Below are positions 18,300 through 26,348 of a DNA stretch of 64,000 nucleotides, piece by piece. Position 1 is the first letter of the stretch; every line of letters starts with the position of its first letter. This DNA comes from Marinobacter fuscus (GTDB lineage Bacteria; Pseudomonadota; Gammaproteobacteria; Pseudomonadales; Oleiphilaceae), in NCBI RefSeq assembly GCF_003007675.1, contig NZ_PXNP01000013.1:102438-166437 (forward strand). Direction: 5' to 3'. A program made the position numbers and the translations under genes. The notes below the pieces were generated by a model. The model had not been told where the DNA came from. It ran no database searches and saw only the letters and a list, made by a program, of their open reading frames with translations.

Positions 18300-19680
18300 T
18301 TCATATTTCCTGAAAATACCCACACTCTTACCCACAAAAGCGGGGCGCTGCTATTGGAATTGTCCGGAACTCATACGGGCAAAATCCGGCTGCGTACCCT
18401 CTCGAAAAAAGTTCCTTATTTCCCCCGCGTAAAAATCTGGCTAGGGCACGCGGTCGATGCTTTGGGAGCGTCAGGGATTTTACCCGCCCCCGGTGGGTAG
18501 GTTGCTGCGTTGCTTTGGTCTGGGTGCGATCTCGTGCAGCGTGGCGGACTACCAAACAACAACCGGGCGGTGTCTGGTTTCGTATCTGGTGAGCGCTCAC
18601 GCTCCACGTTACCCACGGCGGCCCTCGGTCTGGGAGTACCTTTTCTGTACAGGCAAACCGGCAGCATCGTCAGCAGTGAATCCAGTAATGGCGCGGGTTT
18701 GTGTGCGGTGCTGGTGGTGGCCCATCGGCCCCGACTCGGTGCGCGTTGTGTTCTGCCTTTCTCTGCCCTATTGGGGTAGCCCTTCGCCATGTTCGCCAGG
18801 GCTTCAGGCAGGCAGGGCGGGGCCTTGCGGTCTGCGGTGGTGGGGCCATAGGCCCCCGATAATTTGCCATAAAGTGCGCTCCGCGATACCCGTACCGGGC
18901 GGGTTTGTGTGGGGGCCCGGCGCGTTCGCTGGCGGTCAGACAACAACAACCACAAGGCAAGGTGAAAAGCTCCCGGTGTCTGCGGTTCCGCGCCCCCGTG
19001 GTGAGTTGTTGTCCGGCAGTACCTTTCGGGTTTTGTCCGCCAGCAGGGCCCGGCACACTTACCTTTTCTTGCCCGATGAAATGTTAACTTTTGCTAACAG
19101 GTGACTTCGGGTCACATGATGCGCGGCTCCCTTTAGGGACTAAAGAAACGCCGGGTTTCCCGACATTATCGTTTTGCCGATGTTAGGTTTTGACAGGTTC
19201 TTGCTCAGGTGAGTTAGCGATATTCCAGCATTGGGCGGGCGGTCGTTTGGTCGCGCCTGCCTCAATTGAGCGTACCCCCTCCCAGGGCGCTTTTAGGGGC
19301 TCCGAAAACTCTGGCGATTACCTGCGCGAGTGGAACGGCTACTCTCTTGCACGCGCGTACTGGTCACGAAACTGGTGATTACCTGCGCGTGAGTCAGGTG
19401 CTGGCGGCATAGATTCGATTTCAGGTTTTATCAGGTTCCAGGGCTATAAGTGGCTGCAATCATTCAATTGTGTCAGAGAACCACATTTAAATCGGGGGCG
19501 TTCGATGTCAACTTTTGTCAACATGGCGCGTACCTTTGCTGCGTACCAAGTGCGTACAATTCCCTGAGTGCCTGGAATTGCTGGCCCTGCTCTTATCCTG
19601 CTCTCAGGTTTTTATAGTCGGGAAAATCGCTGGCGGGTTTCTGAAGTAGGGGCGAATAGAAACCGCCCCATGGTCTGAGG
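18300..19680. other. Repeat-bearing, mostly non-coding left end of the element
   Basis: About 1.4 kb, GC-rich, with several small hairpins, for example GTGAC-TTCGG-GTCAC near 19101 and CTTTAG-GGA-CTAAAG near 19132, the direct repeats at 19311-19389, GTTAACTTTTGCTAAC near 19083, and GTCAACTTTTGTCAAC near 19507 followed by three GCGTAC copies. Long open frames exist on both strands (18457-19104 plus; 18416-18955 minus), but they overlap each other and have arginine/proline/glycine-rich composition typical of chance frames in GC-rich DNA. Lying downstream of all the element's genes, it is a candidate replication origin or packaging region. Confidence 0.45.
19311..19389 (+). repeat. Pair of 18-bp direct repeats, iteron-like
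   Basis: CTGGYGATTACCTGCGCG occurs at 19311-19328 and 19372-19389, differing at one base, with a 61-bp period. ACGCGCGTACTGGTCACG lies between them. Such directly repeated sites near replication genes can be initiator binding sites; function is inferred. Confidence 0.5.
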
Positions 19681-19914
19681 TTATGGCGCGGCGCCGTTGG
19701 CGTACAGCAGGTTATAGATAACGTTGCTGGCGGCGCATAGCGCCCCGTATTGCTCGTCTGGGTCGTGCTCCGGGAAGAACAGAACATCATGCAAAACCTG
19801 TTCAATATCGGCGGCTACGACCTCATGTTTCAAACCTTCAGCCAGGGCGCGGGTAATGTCGCCTCGCTTGTACTTGTAGGTGGGGGTAGGGTGCAGCGGT
19901 GTTACGTTGGTCAT
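19681..19914 (-). CDS. Small unknown protein, last gene of the element
   Basis: A 77-residue product from ATG 19914 (MTNVTPLHPTPTYKYKRGDI), 16 bp after the end of the preceding gene in the same direction. Central sequence ALAEGLKHEVVAADIEQVLH looks helical and plausible for a real protein. No family is recognised. Being the last gene of the leftward replication operon, it may act in replication or its control. An ATG at 19947 would overlap the upstream gene by 17 bp and is less likely. Confidence 0.6.
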   Translation of the reverse strand: MTNVTPLHPTPTYKYKRGDITRALAEGLKHEVVAADIEQVLHDVLFFPEHDPDEQYGALCAASNVIYNLLYANGAAP

Positions 19915-19930
19915 GGTCTGCGGCCTCGTT

Positions 19931-20590
19931 TCAACATTTCTCAACATGGGCGGCGTATGCCTGAAGGTATGCCCGGCGAAGGTCTGCCCCTTCGGTACAG
20001 TACCGGGCGCGGGGTGCGTAGCAGGCGCTACAAGCCATCAGGTGGTTAATCAGGTCATCGTGGGCAGGCTTCCATGCCTGCATCAGTTCAACGTGTCCGG
20101 GGCGGCTCTGGGGCTGCCTGGTGGGCTCTGGTGTATCGTCCGCCAGCGGGTGCCCGTCCGAACGCATCAGCCTGAAGTACGCCAGCAGGTGGGCCCGGCT
20201 GGTTGCCCCTTCGGCTATGTCCTGAAGGTCGTCAGAATCCAGCAGGCCACGCAAACGGGCGGGGCTGGCCTGAAGGGTTTGGGCTATTTCCAATAGCAGG
20301 GTGTCAGGGTTCTGCCCTTTCTTATCGGCAGGGGTCTGCGGATTCTGCGGATTTGCGGAAGAACCGCTGAAGCCCAGTGTTGGCGCGGGGTTGCCCGTTT
20401 TTTGGGTTTGCGGATTTTTGCGGATAGTTGCGGAAAAAACTTCCCCCGCTGAAAAATCCGCAGGTTTCCGCAAAATTTCCGCAAGCTCTAACCCGCGTGG
20501 CTGTGCGGTTTCCGCAGAATCCGCAGTTTCCGCAGGGGGTGGCGTTTGTGCTTGTTGTTTGCGGCGTATGGCCCCCATCAGGTCAAACAT
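19931..20590 (-). CDS. Unknown element protein with C-terminal cysteine cluster
   Basis: A 219-residue product from ATG 20590, preceded by GGAGGG, overlapping the end of the DUF3987 gene by 8 bp. The first 110 residues are low-complexity (A, P, Q, T rich) and likely disordered. The part around LLLEIAQTLQASPARLRGLLDSDD resembles a small helical docking or DNA-adjacent domain. The C-terminus has CSACYAPRARYC, a possible zinc site, and ends HVEKC. No named family is recognised. Translational coupling ties it to the ATPase gene, so a role in element replication is likely but inferred. Confidence 0.7.
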   Translation of the reverse strand: MFDLMGAIRRKQQAQTPPPAETADSAETAQPRGLELAEILRKPADFSAGEVFSATIRKNPQTQKTGNPAPTLGFSGSSANPQNPQTPADKKGQNPDTLLLEIAQTLQASPARLRGLLDSDDLQDIAEGATSRAHLLAYFRLMRSDGHPLADDTPEPTRQPQSRPGHVELMQAWKPAHDDLINHLMACSACYAPRARYCTEGADLRRAYLQAYAAHVEKC

Positions 20591-22130
20591 TGTCCGAGCC
20601 CTCCCGTAGCTTCCAGGCGCGGGGTTTGTTGTTGGGGCCTGTGGCAGTGACAAGGGCGTGCCCGTAATCCACTAGCAGGGCCAGCAGGGCGCGGGCTTTC
20701 CTTGCCTTGCGGTAGGCAGCGGGCAGCTTGTTGAAGTTGTCCGCGTGCAGCTCTCCCCCGTTTTGTCGCATCCAATCCGCCAGCTCTCGGGCCTCATGCT
20801 CTGCGGTGTTCTGTGCGGCCTCCTGTGTGCGCTGAATCATCGTCAGCAGGTAATACTGCATCAGTTCAGCGGCCCGGTTGATATGCTCCGGGGTTGGCTC
20901 TGCGCGGGTTTCGATATACGCCAGAATGGCAGCAATACGGGCGGCGTTATCGGCAGCTTTGGCGGCGAAGGCTTGAACCTCTGCCAGCTCGCCAGCGGGT
21001 GATAGCTGTTCCTCTATCGCATCATGCACCATTACCCAGGCGTCAAAGGCGGCCCCGGTGATTTCCAGCGTTTCGGGCTCCAGCTCCCCGGCGTCATTCA
21101 TTGGCAAGGGCTGGCGGATAAGCTCTCCCAGGGCGTCCCAGAATCGGTTAACGGCAGGGTCACGGGTGGCGCTTTCATCGCTTGGGCGGTTTGATAAGAA
21201 CCGGCTGCCAATCAGTGAATAGTCACTGCAAACCAGAAAGCGGGCCAGAAAGCCTTGCCCCAGCATTAGCGGGTCGGCTAACACTTTGTCCGCGATAACG
21301 GGCTGTATCATCAGGTGGGCAGCCAGGCGGCGGCCTGCCAGTACGCCAGACTCCCCGGCCCCTGCCCTGGTGCGGGTGATTGGTTTTCCGTCCCATAGTT
21401 GGGAAAGCATGGTGATGCTGCGGCCCTTGGCCTCGTCTGCCATGCCGTGCCCGCTAAAGAATGCCCCGCCTTCATCCGAAAACAGGCCAGCTATCGGCAG
21501 CCCTTCCTGCAAGTGTTTATAGATACCTTCTGCCGTGGGTTCTTCCATCAGGATGTGGGGGCGCGGCGGTGGCGTGGGCCGGTTGTTTTCCAGCTCCGCC
21601 AGCTCTGCGGCTAAGGCTTGCTGGTCGTCATAGCTCAAGGGCTTGGGTTTCTTCCCGCTCCCCTTATAGCTAGCAATAATGCTTTTGTACCGCAGTTCGT
21701 GGGCTTCCAGGTCTGCCCGGTATTCCGCCATCAAGGTTTCATGCTCTGCCCGGCGGTCTGCCTGGTAATCGTGTATTGGCTTTACAGTGCGGCCATCAAG
21801 CGTAGATTTGCGCTCCCCGCTGGCGGCTATGGTCAGGCAGTACAAGGTTGTGGGGCTGGTGCCTACGTTGCCCTTTTTCACGTTCACGTGGCCTTGAACC
21901 GCCAGTGACGTTACCGCCAGAACGGATTGTCCCGCCATGCCCAGTGGCGCCTGAACGTAATAGGCCAGGGCCTTTGCCGCGTTGCCCAGCAGTTCCCCCA
22001 GGGCTTCCACGGGGTAGGGTGGTGGTGCGCTTTTCTCAGCCAGTGGCAGCGGCTTGGTGTCGATACCTGGCAGCGGGGCGCTTAATCCGGAGCGCGGGTC
22101 TGTTGCGGTAATCGGTAGGTACTGGGTCAT
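20583..22130 (-). CDS. DUF3987 ATPase, putative replicative helicase-like protein
   Basis: A 515-residue DUF3987 (YfjI-type) protein. The nucleotide-binding loop is SGERKST (104-110), the family's usual variant of Walker A, and a following acidic segment PIAGLFSDEGGAFFSGHG probably carries Walker B. Proteins of this family occur in plasmids, phages and islands beside primases and are thought to act as helicases or loaders; this is not proven. ATG 22130 overlaps the Toprim gene's stop as ATGA, so translation is coupled. The C-terminal region resembles a small winged-helix tail (ADWMRQNGGELHADNFNKLP). The pair Toprim plus DUF3987 looks like a split version of a primase-helicase. Confidence 0.85.
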   Translation of the reverse strand: MTQYLPITATDPRSGLSAPLPGIDTKPLPLAEKSAPPPYPVEALGELLGNAAKALAYYVQAPLGMAGQSVLAVTSLAVQGHVNVKKGNVGTSPTTLYCLTIAASGERKSTLDGRTVKPIHDYQADRRAEHETLMAEYRADLEAHELRYKSIIASYKGSGKKPKPLSYDDQQALAAELAELENNRPTPPPRPHILMEEPTAEGIYKHLQEGLPIAGLFSDEGGAFFSGHGMADEAKGRSITMLSQLWDGKPITRTRAGAGESGVLAGRRLAAHLMIQPVIADKVLADPLMLGQGFLARFLVCSDYSLIGSRFLSNRPSDESATRDPAVNRFWDALGELIRQPLPMNDAGELEPETLEITGAAFDAWVMVHDAIEEQLSPAGELAEVQAFAAKAADNAARIAAILAYIETRAEPTPEHINRAAELMQYYLLTMIQRTQEAAQNTAEHEARELADWMRQNGGELHADNFNKLPAAYRKARKARALLALLVDYGHALVTATGPNNKPRAWKLREGSDNV

Positions 22131-23107
22131 TGCGGCCCCCTTTGCCACTGGTGCAGGTCGTTGAAGTCGGAAAGGTGAACAGGTGCGGCTGGCGGCCATT
22201 CAGGCAGGGCAAACCGTGCCCCGGCTGCCAGTGCGGCGGCTCGTGCAGCGGCGGCTCCGGGGTTGCCTGGTGTCTGCCGGTCATCATCTCCGCACACAAT
22301 CAGGTCAGCATCAGGCCAGCGGTTGCGGGCTCCGGTTGCTACGGCTTGAAGGTTGCCGCAATCCACGGCGGCCAATACCAGGGCGGCGGGGTCTATCTCT
22401 GCCAGGGTGCAGCCGGTGGCCCAGCCTTCACAGATAAGCACGCGGGCGGGGTAGTCGGGGCCATTCACGACGATGAAATTACCGGCCTTCTTTCCGCCAG
22501 CCATCAGCCGCTTGTCCCCGGCCTCGTCGATGGTTTGCAGGCTCCATGCTTTGCCGCTGAAGTCGGTTAGCAGTAACACAAGCTCCCGGCCTTGCTGGCG
22601 GGCTCTGTGGGGCTGTATGCCCTTGTTTTGCAGATACGGGTGCAATGGGTCTGCCGGGCTGCATGAATGCCAGCGGCGGGCGGCTGCGGCGGCTCTGGCT
22701 TCCCACTGCCGGGCCTGCTCTTCCTCCCTGGCTCGTTTGGCTTCCGCCATCCGGCGTTTCAGTTCCCGGCGCTCTGCCGGTGTCATGGCGTCCACGTTCC
22801 CGGCTATCCACTTCATTTCTGCCCCGGTGGCCCAGTCTCCGGCCACTACGGCGAACGGCAGGCCCCGCTCATGGTAGGCAATCAGCCAGCCGTTTTTACT
22901 GCGGGGCTTGCTGGCGGTGCCAAAGCGTACCGGCTTGCCTTCTGCATCAGCCAGGCGGGACAGCAGGGCGTCAGGGTTGGCCGGTTCTATGCCGTGCTCC
23001 AGCAGGGCGGCGCGTATGGCGTCCAGCCGGTCTGCATAGCTGGCGGGGGTGCTATACTGGCTCCGGGTCTGGTGCCTTGCCCCTTCGGGGGCGGGTGCCG
23101 TTTTCAT
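22127..23107 (-). CDS. Toprim-domain primase-like protein
   Basis: A 326-residue protein related to the primase part of P4-alpha-type enzymes. The Toprim motif has the catalytic glutamate E227 in VLICEGWATG and the acidic DDD at 274-276 (IVCGDDDRQTPGNPG). The N-terminus lacks an obvious CHC2 zinc finger, so it may be a stripped-down primase. A basic coiled segment (about 109-146) links the domains. It overlaps the AlpA-like gene by 4 bp and the ATPase gene by 4 bp, so all three form one coupled unit. Most likely job: priming replication of the excised element. Confidence 0.85.
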   Translation of the reverse strand: MKTAPAPEGARHQTRSQYSTPASYADRLDAIRAALLEHGIEPANPDALLSRLADAEGKPVRFGTASKPRSKNGWLIAYHERGLPFAVVAGDWATGAEMKWIAGNVDAMTPAERRELKRRMAEAKRAREEEQARQWEARAAAAARRWHSCSPADPLHPYLQNKGIQPHRARQQGRELVLLLTDFSGKAWSLQTIDEAGDKRLMAGGKKAGNFIVVNGPDYPARVLICEGWATGCTLAEIDPAALVLAAVDCGNLQAVATGARNRWPDADLIVCGDDDRQTPGNPGAAAARAAALAAGARFALPEWPPAAPVHLSDFNDLHQWQRGPQ

Positions 23108-23358
23108 GCCTGGCCCCTCCCGCTGATTTGCGCGGTGTGCCCCTGCTTTATCCCCTCCATGAATTCCACGCGGTCAAAAAGCAGCTTGCGGCCAAACCGA
23201 TAGACTCCCGGCAGGTCATGGCCCTTGGTGAATAGCAGGTGCCGAATGCCTCCCTTGGTGATTGCCGGTTCTGCCTGGCATAGCTGAGTGATGGTCAGCA
23301 GGGTTGGGCCCTGGTTGTCGGGTTGGTAGCTTGTTTCGGCGTTAGCGGTTGCGGTCAT
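23104..23358 (-). CDS. AlpA-type helix-turn-helix regulator
   Basis: An 84-residue protein with a winged helix-turn-helix at about 19-70: LLTITQLCQAEPAITKGGIR, then GVYRFGRKLLFDRVEFMEGI, the MerR/AlpA-like excisionase pattern. AlpA proteins activate integrase or act as excisionase in P4-like islands. I start at ATG 23358, preceded by GAGGGC; an in-frame ATG at 23466 lies beyond the repeated palindromes and gives unlikely protein. It heads the replication operon and lies about 75 bp downstream of two palindromic sites that it may bind. Confidence 0.85.
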   Translation of the reverse strand: MTATANAETSYQPDNQGPTLLTITQLCQAEPAITKGGIRHLLFTKGHDLPGVYRFGRKLLFDRVEFMEGIKQGHTAQISGRGQA

Positions 23359-23432
23359 GGTTTTGCCCTCGTTTGTTGAGTAGTGCCGCGTTGTGCGGCT
23401 GAGGGCATGAAACCAATTTAGGCGGGCAAGGG

Positions 23433-23470
23433 GTGGCAGTTGCCAAAAGTAATTGGCAGTTGCCAAAAGT
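23433..23470 (-). promoter_or_regulatory. Two tandem palindromic sites upstream of the AlpA-like gene
   Basis: The 12-bp perfect palindrome TGGCAGTTGCCA occurs twice (23434-23445 and 23454-23465), each followed by AAAAGT, with a 20-bp period (about two helical turns). The pair lies between the unknown 317-residue gene and the replication operon, so it is probably the operator of that operon. The binding protein is unknown; the AlpA-like protein is the nearest candidate. Confidence 0.7.
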
Positions 23471-23480
23471 CGGGCCGGTG

Positions 23481-24434
23481 TCAGCCCGTTTTGTCGGAAT
23501 CGTTTAGCAGGTCGGGGCAGGCTTTCAGGGCTGCGGTAATGGCATCCCGTGCGGTTCTGTCGCTGAAGCCGTGGGGCGTTCTGCCGTTGGCGTCCCGTAA
23601 ATGGCCTGTAGCGATTTCCGCCAGGGCTTTAATGTTGGGCTTGTTACCGTGGGAGTAGGTGCCGTGCTTATCCGCCAGCCCGATAGCCAAGGCGGCAAGG
23701 GTGCGCTGTGTGCGGCGCAGCTCTGCGGTCTCTGTTATCCCTTCGGCTCCTGTCTGCGGCGGGTAGTGCTGGCGGTCTGGGTCTTGTTGCTCGTTGGCGG
23801 CGCGGCTGGTTTTTGGTTGTTGCGGGGTTCTGGATGTGGTGTTACTCGGCTCCACAAGCAATTTAGATAGTTCGCTCCGCTTTACTGCAAGATAATTGCC
23901 GTTAAAAATATGTCTGGCGGGTATGCGATATACAGTAAGACGGGTGTCATCGACTAGGGTAATGAAAGCTTTAGTCCACGCTGCCCCTCCTTTCGGTAGT
24001 CGGAAACGCTCCATATTCGGTGCATCTTCTTTTTTGGAGTAACCCCAAATCCTAGTGATTAATTCTTTTGCCGGTTCATCCAAATAAAAATCCCATAGGC
24101 CCACAGCAAGGGGCTCGTATCGATGCTCAACGGTTCCATAAACTTCGTCTTCGAAGTAAAGAGCCGGAGGGATCGCGCCTAAGGCATTGTCTTTTTTCAG
24201 CGCTTTCGACATGGCTTCTTTTTCGTTTTGTGTCAGATGGCGAAAAGGATAAACCTCTCCAACCGGCCATATTGAACCTTGAGTTTCAGCCACCTTAACA
24301 GAAAGGGTAATAGTTCCTTCCATGGCAAGTTGCAGGATGTCAGAAACAGTAATCGGCCCGCCCTCGGTGCTGCGGGCCAGGTAGTCGGCGGTTTCCGTCA
24401 GGGTGTACCAAGACTTACGAATCAGTGGCTTCAT
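23481..24434 (-). CDS. Unknown 317-residue element protein
   Basis: From ATG 24434, preceded by AGGGGGC. The N-terminus (SWYTLTETADYLARSTEGGP) reads like a MerR/excisionase-type helix-turn-helix that anchors many phage and plasmid regulators. The middle (about residues 70-200) is visibly AT-richer than the rest of the element, a sign of mosaic origin. The linker around residues 200-235 is rich in T, Q and P. The tail (TLAALAIGLADKHGTYSHGN, then TARDAITAALKACPDLL) resembles a C-terminal region seen in unrelated mobile-element proteins. Function unknown; it could be a regulator or cargo. Confidence 0.75.
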   Translation of the reverse strand: MKPLIRKSWYTLTETADYLARSTEGGPITVSDILQLAMEGTITLSVKVAETQGSIWPVGEVYPFRHLTQNEKEAMSKALKKDNALGAIPPALYFEDEVYGTVEHRYEPLAVGLWDFYLDEPAKELITRIWGYSKKEDAPNMERFRLPKGGAAWTKAFITLVDDTRLTVYRIPARHIFNGNYLAVKRSELSKLLVEPSNTTSRTPQQPKTSRAANEQQDPDRQHYPPQTGAEGITETAELRRTQRTLAALAIGLADKHGTYSHGNKPNIKALAEIATGHLRDANGRTPHGFSDRTARDAITAALKACPDLLNDSDKTG

Positions 24435-24528
24435 TGCGCCCCCTTCAGCGCCCCTATTTGGGAAGGCCACGCCAGGCGGGTAGGGTGCCCGCTTTTCGCC
24501 CCGTCGGGCTAGGCATGGCCTAAACTGG

Positions 24529-24741
24529 TCAATCCATGTAAACGATTGCGTTCTGTTCGCCGTACTTGGCCCGCATCATCGCGGCGGCCTGGTGGGCGCG
24601 CTCTCGGCTCATCCATGCCGTTTTGTGTTCCTGTCCGTCCTTGGCGTAGAAAACACAGAATTGCGGCATGTGAACGGGCGGGCCTTGCCGATTGCGGGCG
24701 GGCTTCCGTGGGCTTGGTATGTGCGGCTTGATGTATTGCAT
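24529..24741 (-). CDS. Small unknown protein of the element
   Basis: A 70-residue, basic, proline-rich N-terminus followed by a compact C-terminal segment QFCVFYAKDGQEHKTAWMSR and AMMRAKYGEQNAIVYMD. The latter looks like a small folded domain, and I think it is genuine. No family is recognised. It lies between two genes of the same direction, about 95 bp before the unknown 317-residue gene and 20 bp after the 78-residue gene. Confidence 0.6.
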   Translation of the reverse strand: MQYIKPHIPSPRKPARNRQGPPVHMPQFCVFYAKDGQEHKTAWMSRERAHQAAAMMRAKYGEQNAIVYMD

Positions 24742-24761
24742 GGCGATTGCTCCGATGGTGG

Positions 24762-24998
24762 TTATGCGGCGGCGGGCGCCGTTTCATTACTGATAACTTG
24801 AATGGCCCGCGCCATGCGTTCGTTCTGTGCGTTCAGTGCCCAGACGTAATTCAGAAGGGTTTCTTCAGACAGGCATTCCCCGTCACTTTGGACGGCTTCA
24901 GCCAGGTGGTGCATTAACAGGGACAGCATGGCCCCGGTCTGGTCGGTGGTCTGATCTAGCTCGTCTAGGGCTGTCAGGAAGTCGGGCGTTCTGTGCAT
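24762..24998 (-). CDS. Small helical unknown protein of the element
   Basis: A 78-residue acidic, helix-rich protein (LTALDELDQTTDQTGAMLSL, then YVWALNAQNERMARAIQVI). It starts 14 bp after the integrase stop, so it is probably co-transcribed with the integrase. AGAACCAAGCG precedes the ATG weakly. No family recognised; small accessory proteins next to integrases often modulate recombination or control. Confidence 0.65.
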   Translation of the reverse strand: MHRTPDFLTALDELDQTTDQTGAMLSLLMHHLAEAVQSDGECLSEETLLNYVWALNAQNERMARAIQVISNETAPAAA

Positions 24999-25012
24999 CG
25001 CTTGGTTCTCCG

Positions 25013-26113
25013 TTACTTGCTGGCGGTGTTGTCGTCTTGAAAAATGGCGTCCGTCATCCGGTCAACTACGGCGGCCCGGTGGTCTTGCGTCAGGTGGCTA
25101 TACCGCTGAACCATGGCCAGGGTTTTGTGGCCCAGAATGTCGGCGATCTCCCGGAGCCCGGCCCCGTGCATGGCAAGGTAACTGGCGGCGGTGTGGCGTA
25201 GGTCGTGAAACCTGAAGTCCGTCAGTTCTGCCCGCTTCAGGGCGGTTTGCCACGGGCGTTCAAAATCCAGCGGTTTGCCCTTGGTTTTATCGGTTCTGCC
25301 AGGGAAGACAAAGGCGGATTCGTCCAACGGTCGAACCTTGGCCCAGTCCTGCATGGCCTGAAGGGCTGGCCCGGATAATGGTGCGGCCCTGGTGTCCCCG
25401 TTCTTTGTGTCTTCAAACGTGATTCGCTTCCGCTTCAAGTCCACGTCCCGCCAGCGAAGGCCGGATATTTCCCCACGGCGTCCGCCAGTCGTGATAGCCA
25501 GCAGGACTATGGTTTTCAGTTCCGGTGTTTCGGTGGCCTTGTCGCACGCATCTAGCAGGCGCTTGCGTTCGTCATTGGTTAGAAAGCGAGTCCGGCCCCG
25601 GCTTTCGGTGCCCCGGCGAACCTTCAGGCAGGGATTATCAGCAATCCAGCCCCAGTCATTGGTTGCCGCTGCCATTACCGGGCTAAGTGAAGCCACGTAA
25701 CGGTTAACGGTTGCATCCGTGCGCTGCTTTTCGGTCTTGCCTGATTTGTAGGGCGTGGCCTTCAGTTCGTCCCGGTATTCCGTAATCAGGGCGGGGGTAA
25801 TGTCTTTGATTGCAGTCTTGCCCAGCTTGTCCCGCCACCACGCCAGGTGGGTTGCCCGGTGTGCCTGGTCTTTGAGGCTTGGCAGAATGTCCCGGCTGTA
25901 TCGGTCGATTGCATCCGCCAGCGTTTTGCCCTTACCGGCTGCGGCGTGGAAATAGCGGCCCTCTCTGATTGCGGCCTCTGTCTGGGTTGCCCAGCGTTTG
26001 GCATCCGTCAGGCGGTCAAAGCTTGCGGTTTCAGGCTGGCGGCCCTTCAGGCGGATTTGTACCCGGTAGCTGGTCTTGCCGCTCCGGTTGGTGCGCTTTT
26101 CGATATAGGCCAC
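25013..26113 (-). CDS. Tyrosine recombinase integrase of the element
   Basis: A 366-residue integrase that inserts the element in the tRNA-Ile gene. The catalytic set is visible: R212 (TGGRRGEISGLRW), K237 (DTKNG), H303 and R306 (HDLRHT), H329 (LGHKTL), and nucleophile Y338 (QRYSHL). The N-terminus (IEKRTNRSGKTSYRVQIRLKGRQ) is the arm-binding domain type. I start at GTG 26113, preceded by GGGAGGGG; the longer frame to 26257 covers the likely promoter. All catalytic residues are present, so the element is potentially mobile. Arm-type repeats lie upstream, between this gene and the tRNA. Confidence 0.92.
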   Translation of the reverse strand: MAYIEKRTNRSGKTSYRVQIRLKGRQPETASFDRLTDAKRWATQTEAAIREGRYFHAAAGKGKTLADAIDRYSRDILPSLKDQAHRATHLAWWRDKLGKTAIKDITPALITEYRDELKATPYKSGKTEKQRTDATVNRYVASLSPVMAAATNDWGWIADNPCLKVRRGTESRGRTRFLTNDERKRLLDACDKATETPELKTIVLLAITTGGRRGEISGLRWRDVDLKRKRITFEDTKNGDTRAAPLSGPALQAMQDWAKVRPLDESAFVFPGRTDKTKGKPLDFERPWQTALKRAELTDFRFHDLRHTAASYLAMHGAGLREIADILGHKTLAMVQRYSHLTQDHRAAVVDRMTDAIFQDDNTASK

Positions 26114-26240
26114 GGCTAGCCCCTCCCATAGCTGAACGGCTGGCGGTGGTATACTGGTTCGGTCATTGGCTGAACCTCCCTTCAGGTTTGCCGGTGATGG
26201 CCGGGCTGGTGTTGGCGCACTGGCCCGGCAACTTCCTTTC

Positions 26241-26270
26241 ACTGTAGCCCGCAACACGACACAAAAGCAA
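26241..26270 (-). promoter_or_regulatory. Candidate integrase promoter
   Basis: On the minus strand TTGCTT (26270-26265) and TACAGT (26246-26241) are 18 bp apart. The predicted start near 26234 gives a leader of about 120 bases to the GTG at 26113. Confidence 0.4.
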
Positions 26271-26348
26271 GCAAGGGATAGCTAATCCCCTTGAAACAAA
26301 ACCTATCTCTTTGAATAGAGTGAAAAAATGATTTTCGCGGCCCCTTTA

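Noticed and set aside
18416..18955. 179-codon minus-strand frame in the left end of the element
   Set aside because: Overlaps an equally long plus-strand frame, is rich in R, P, T and S, and has no family resemblance.
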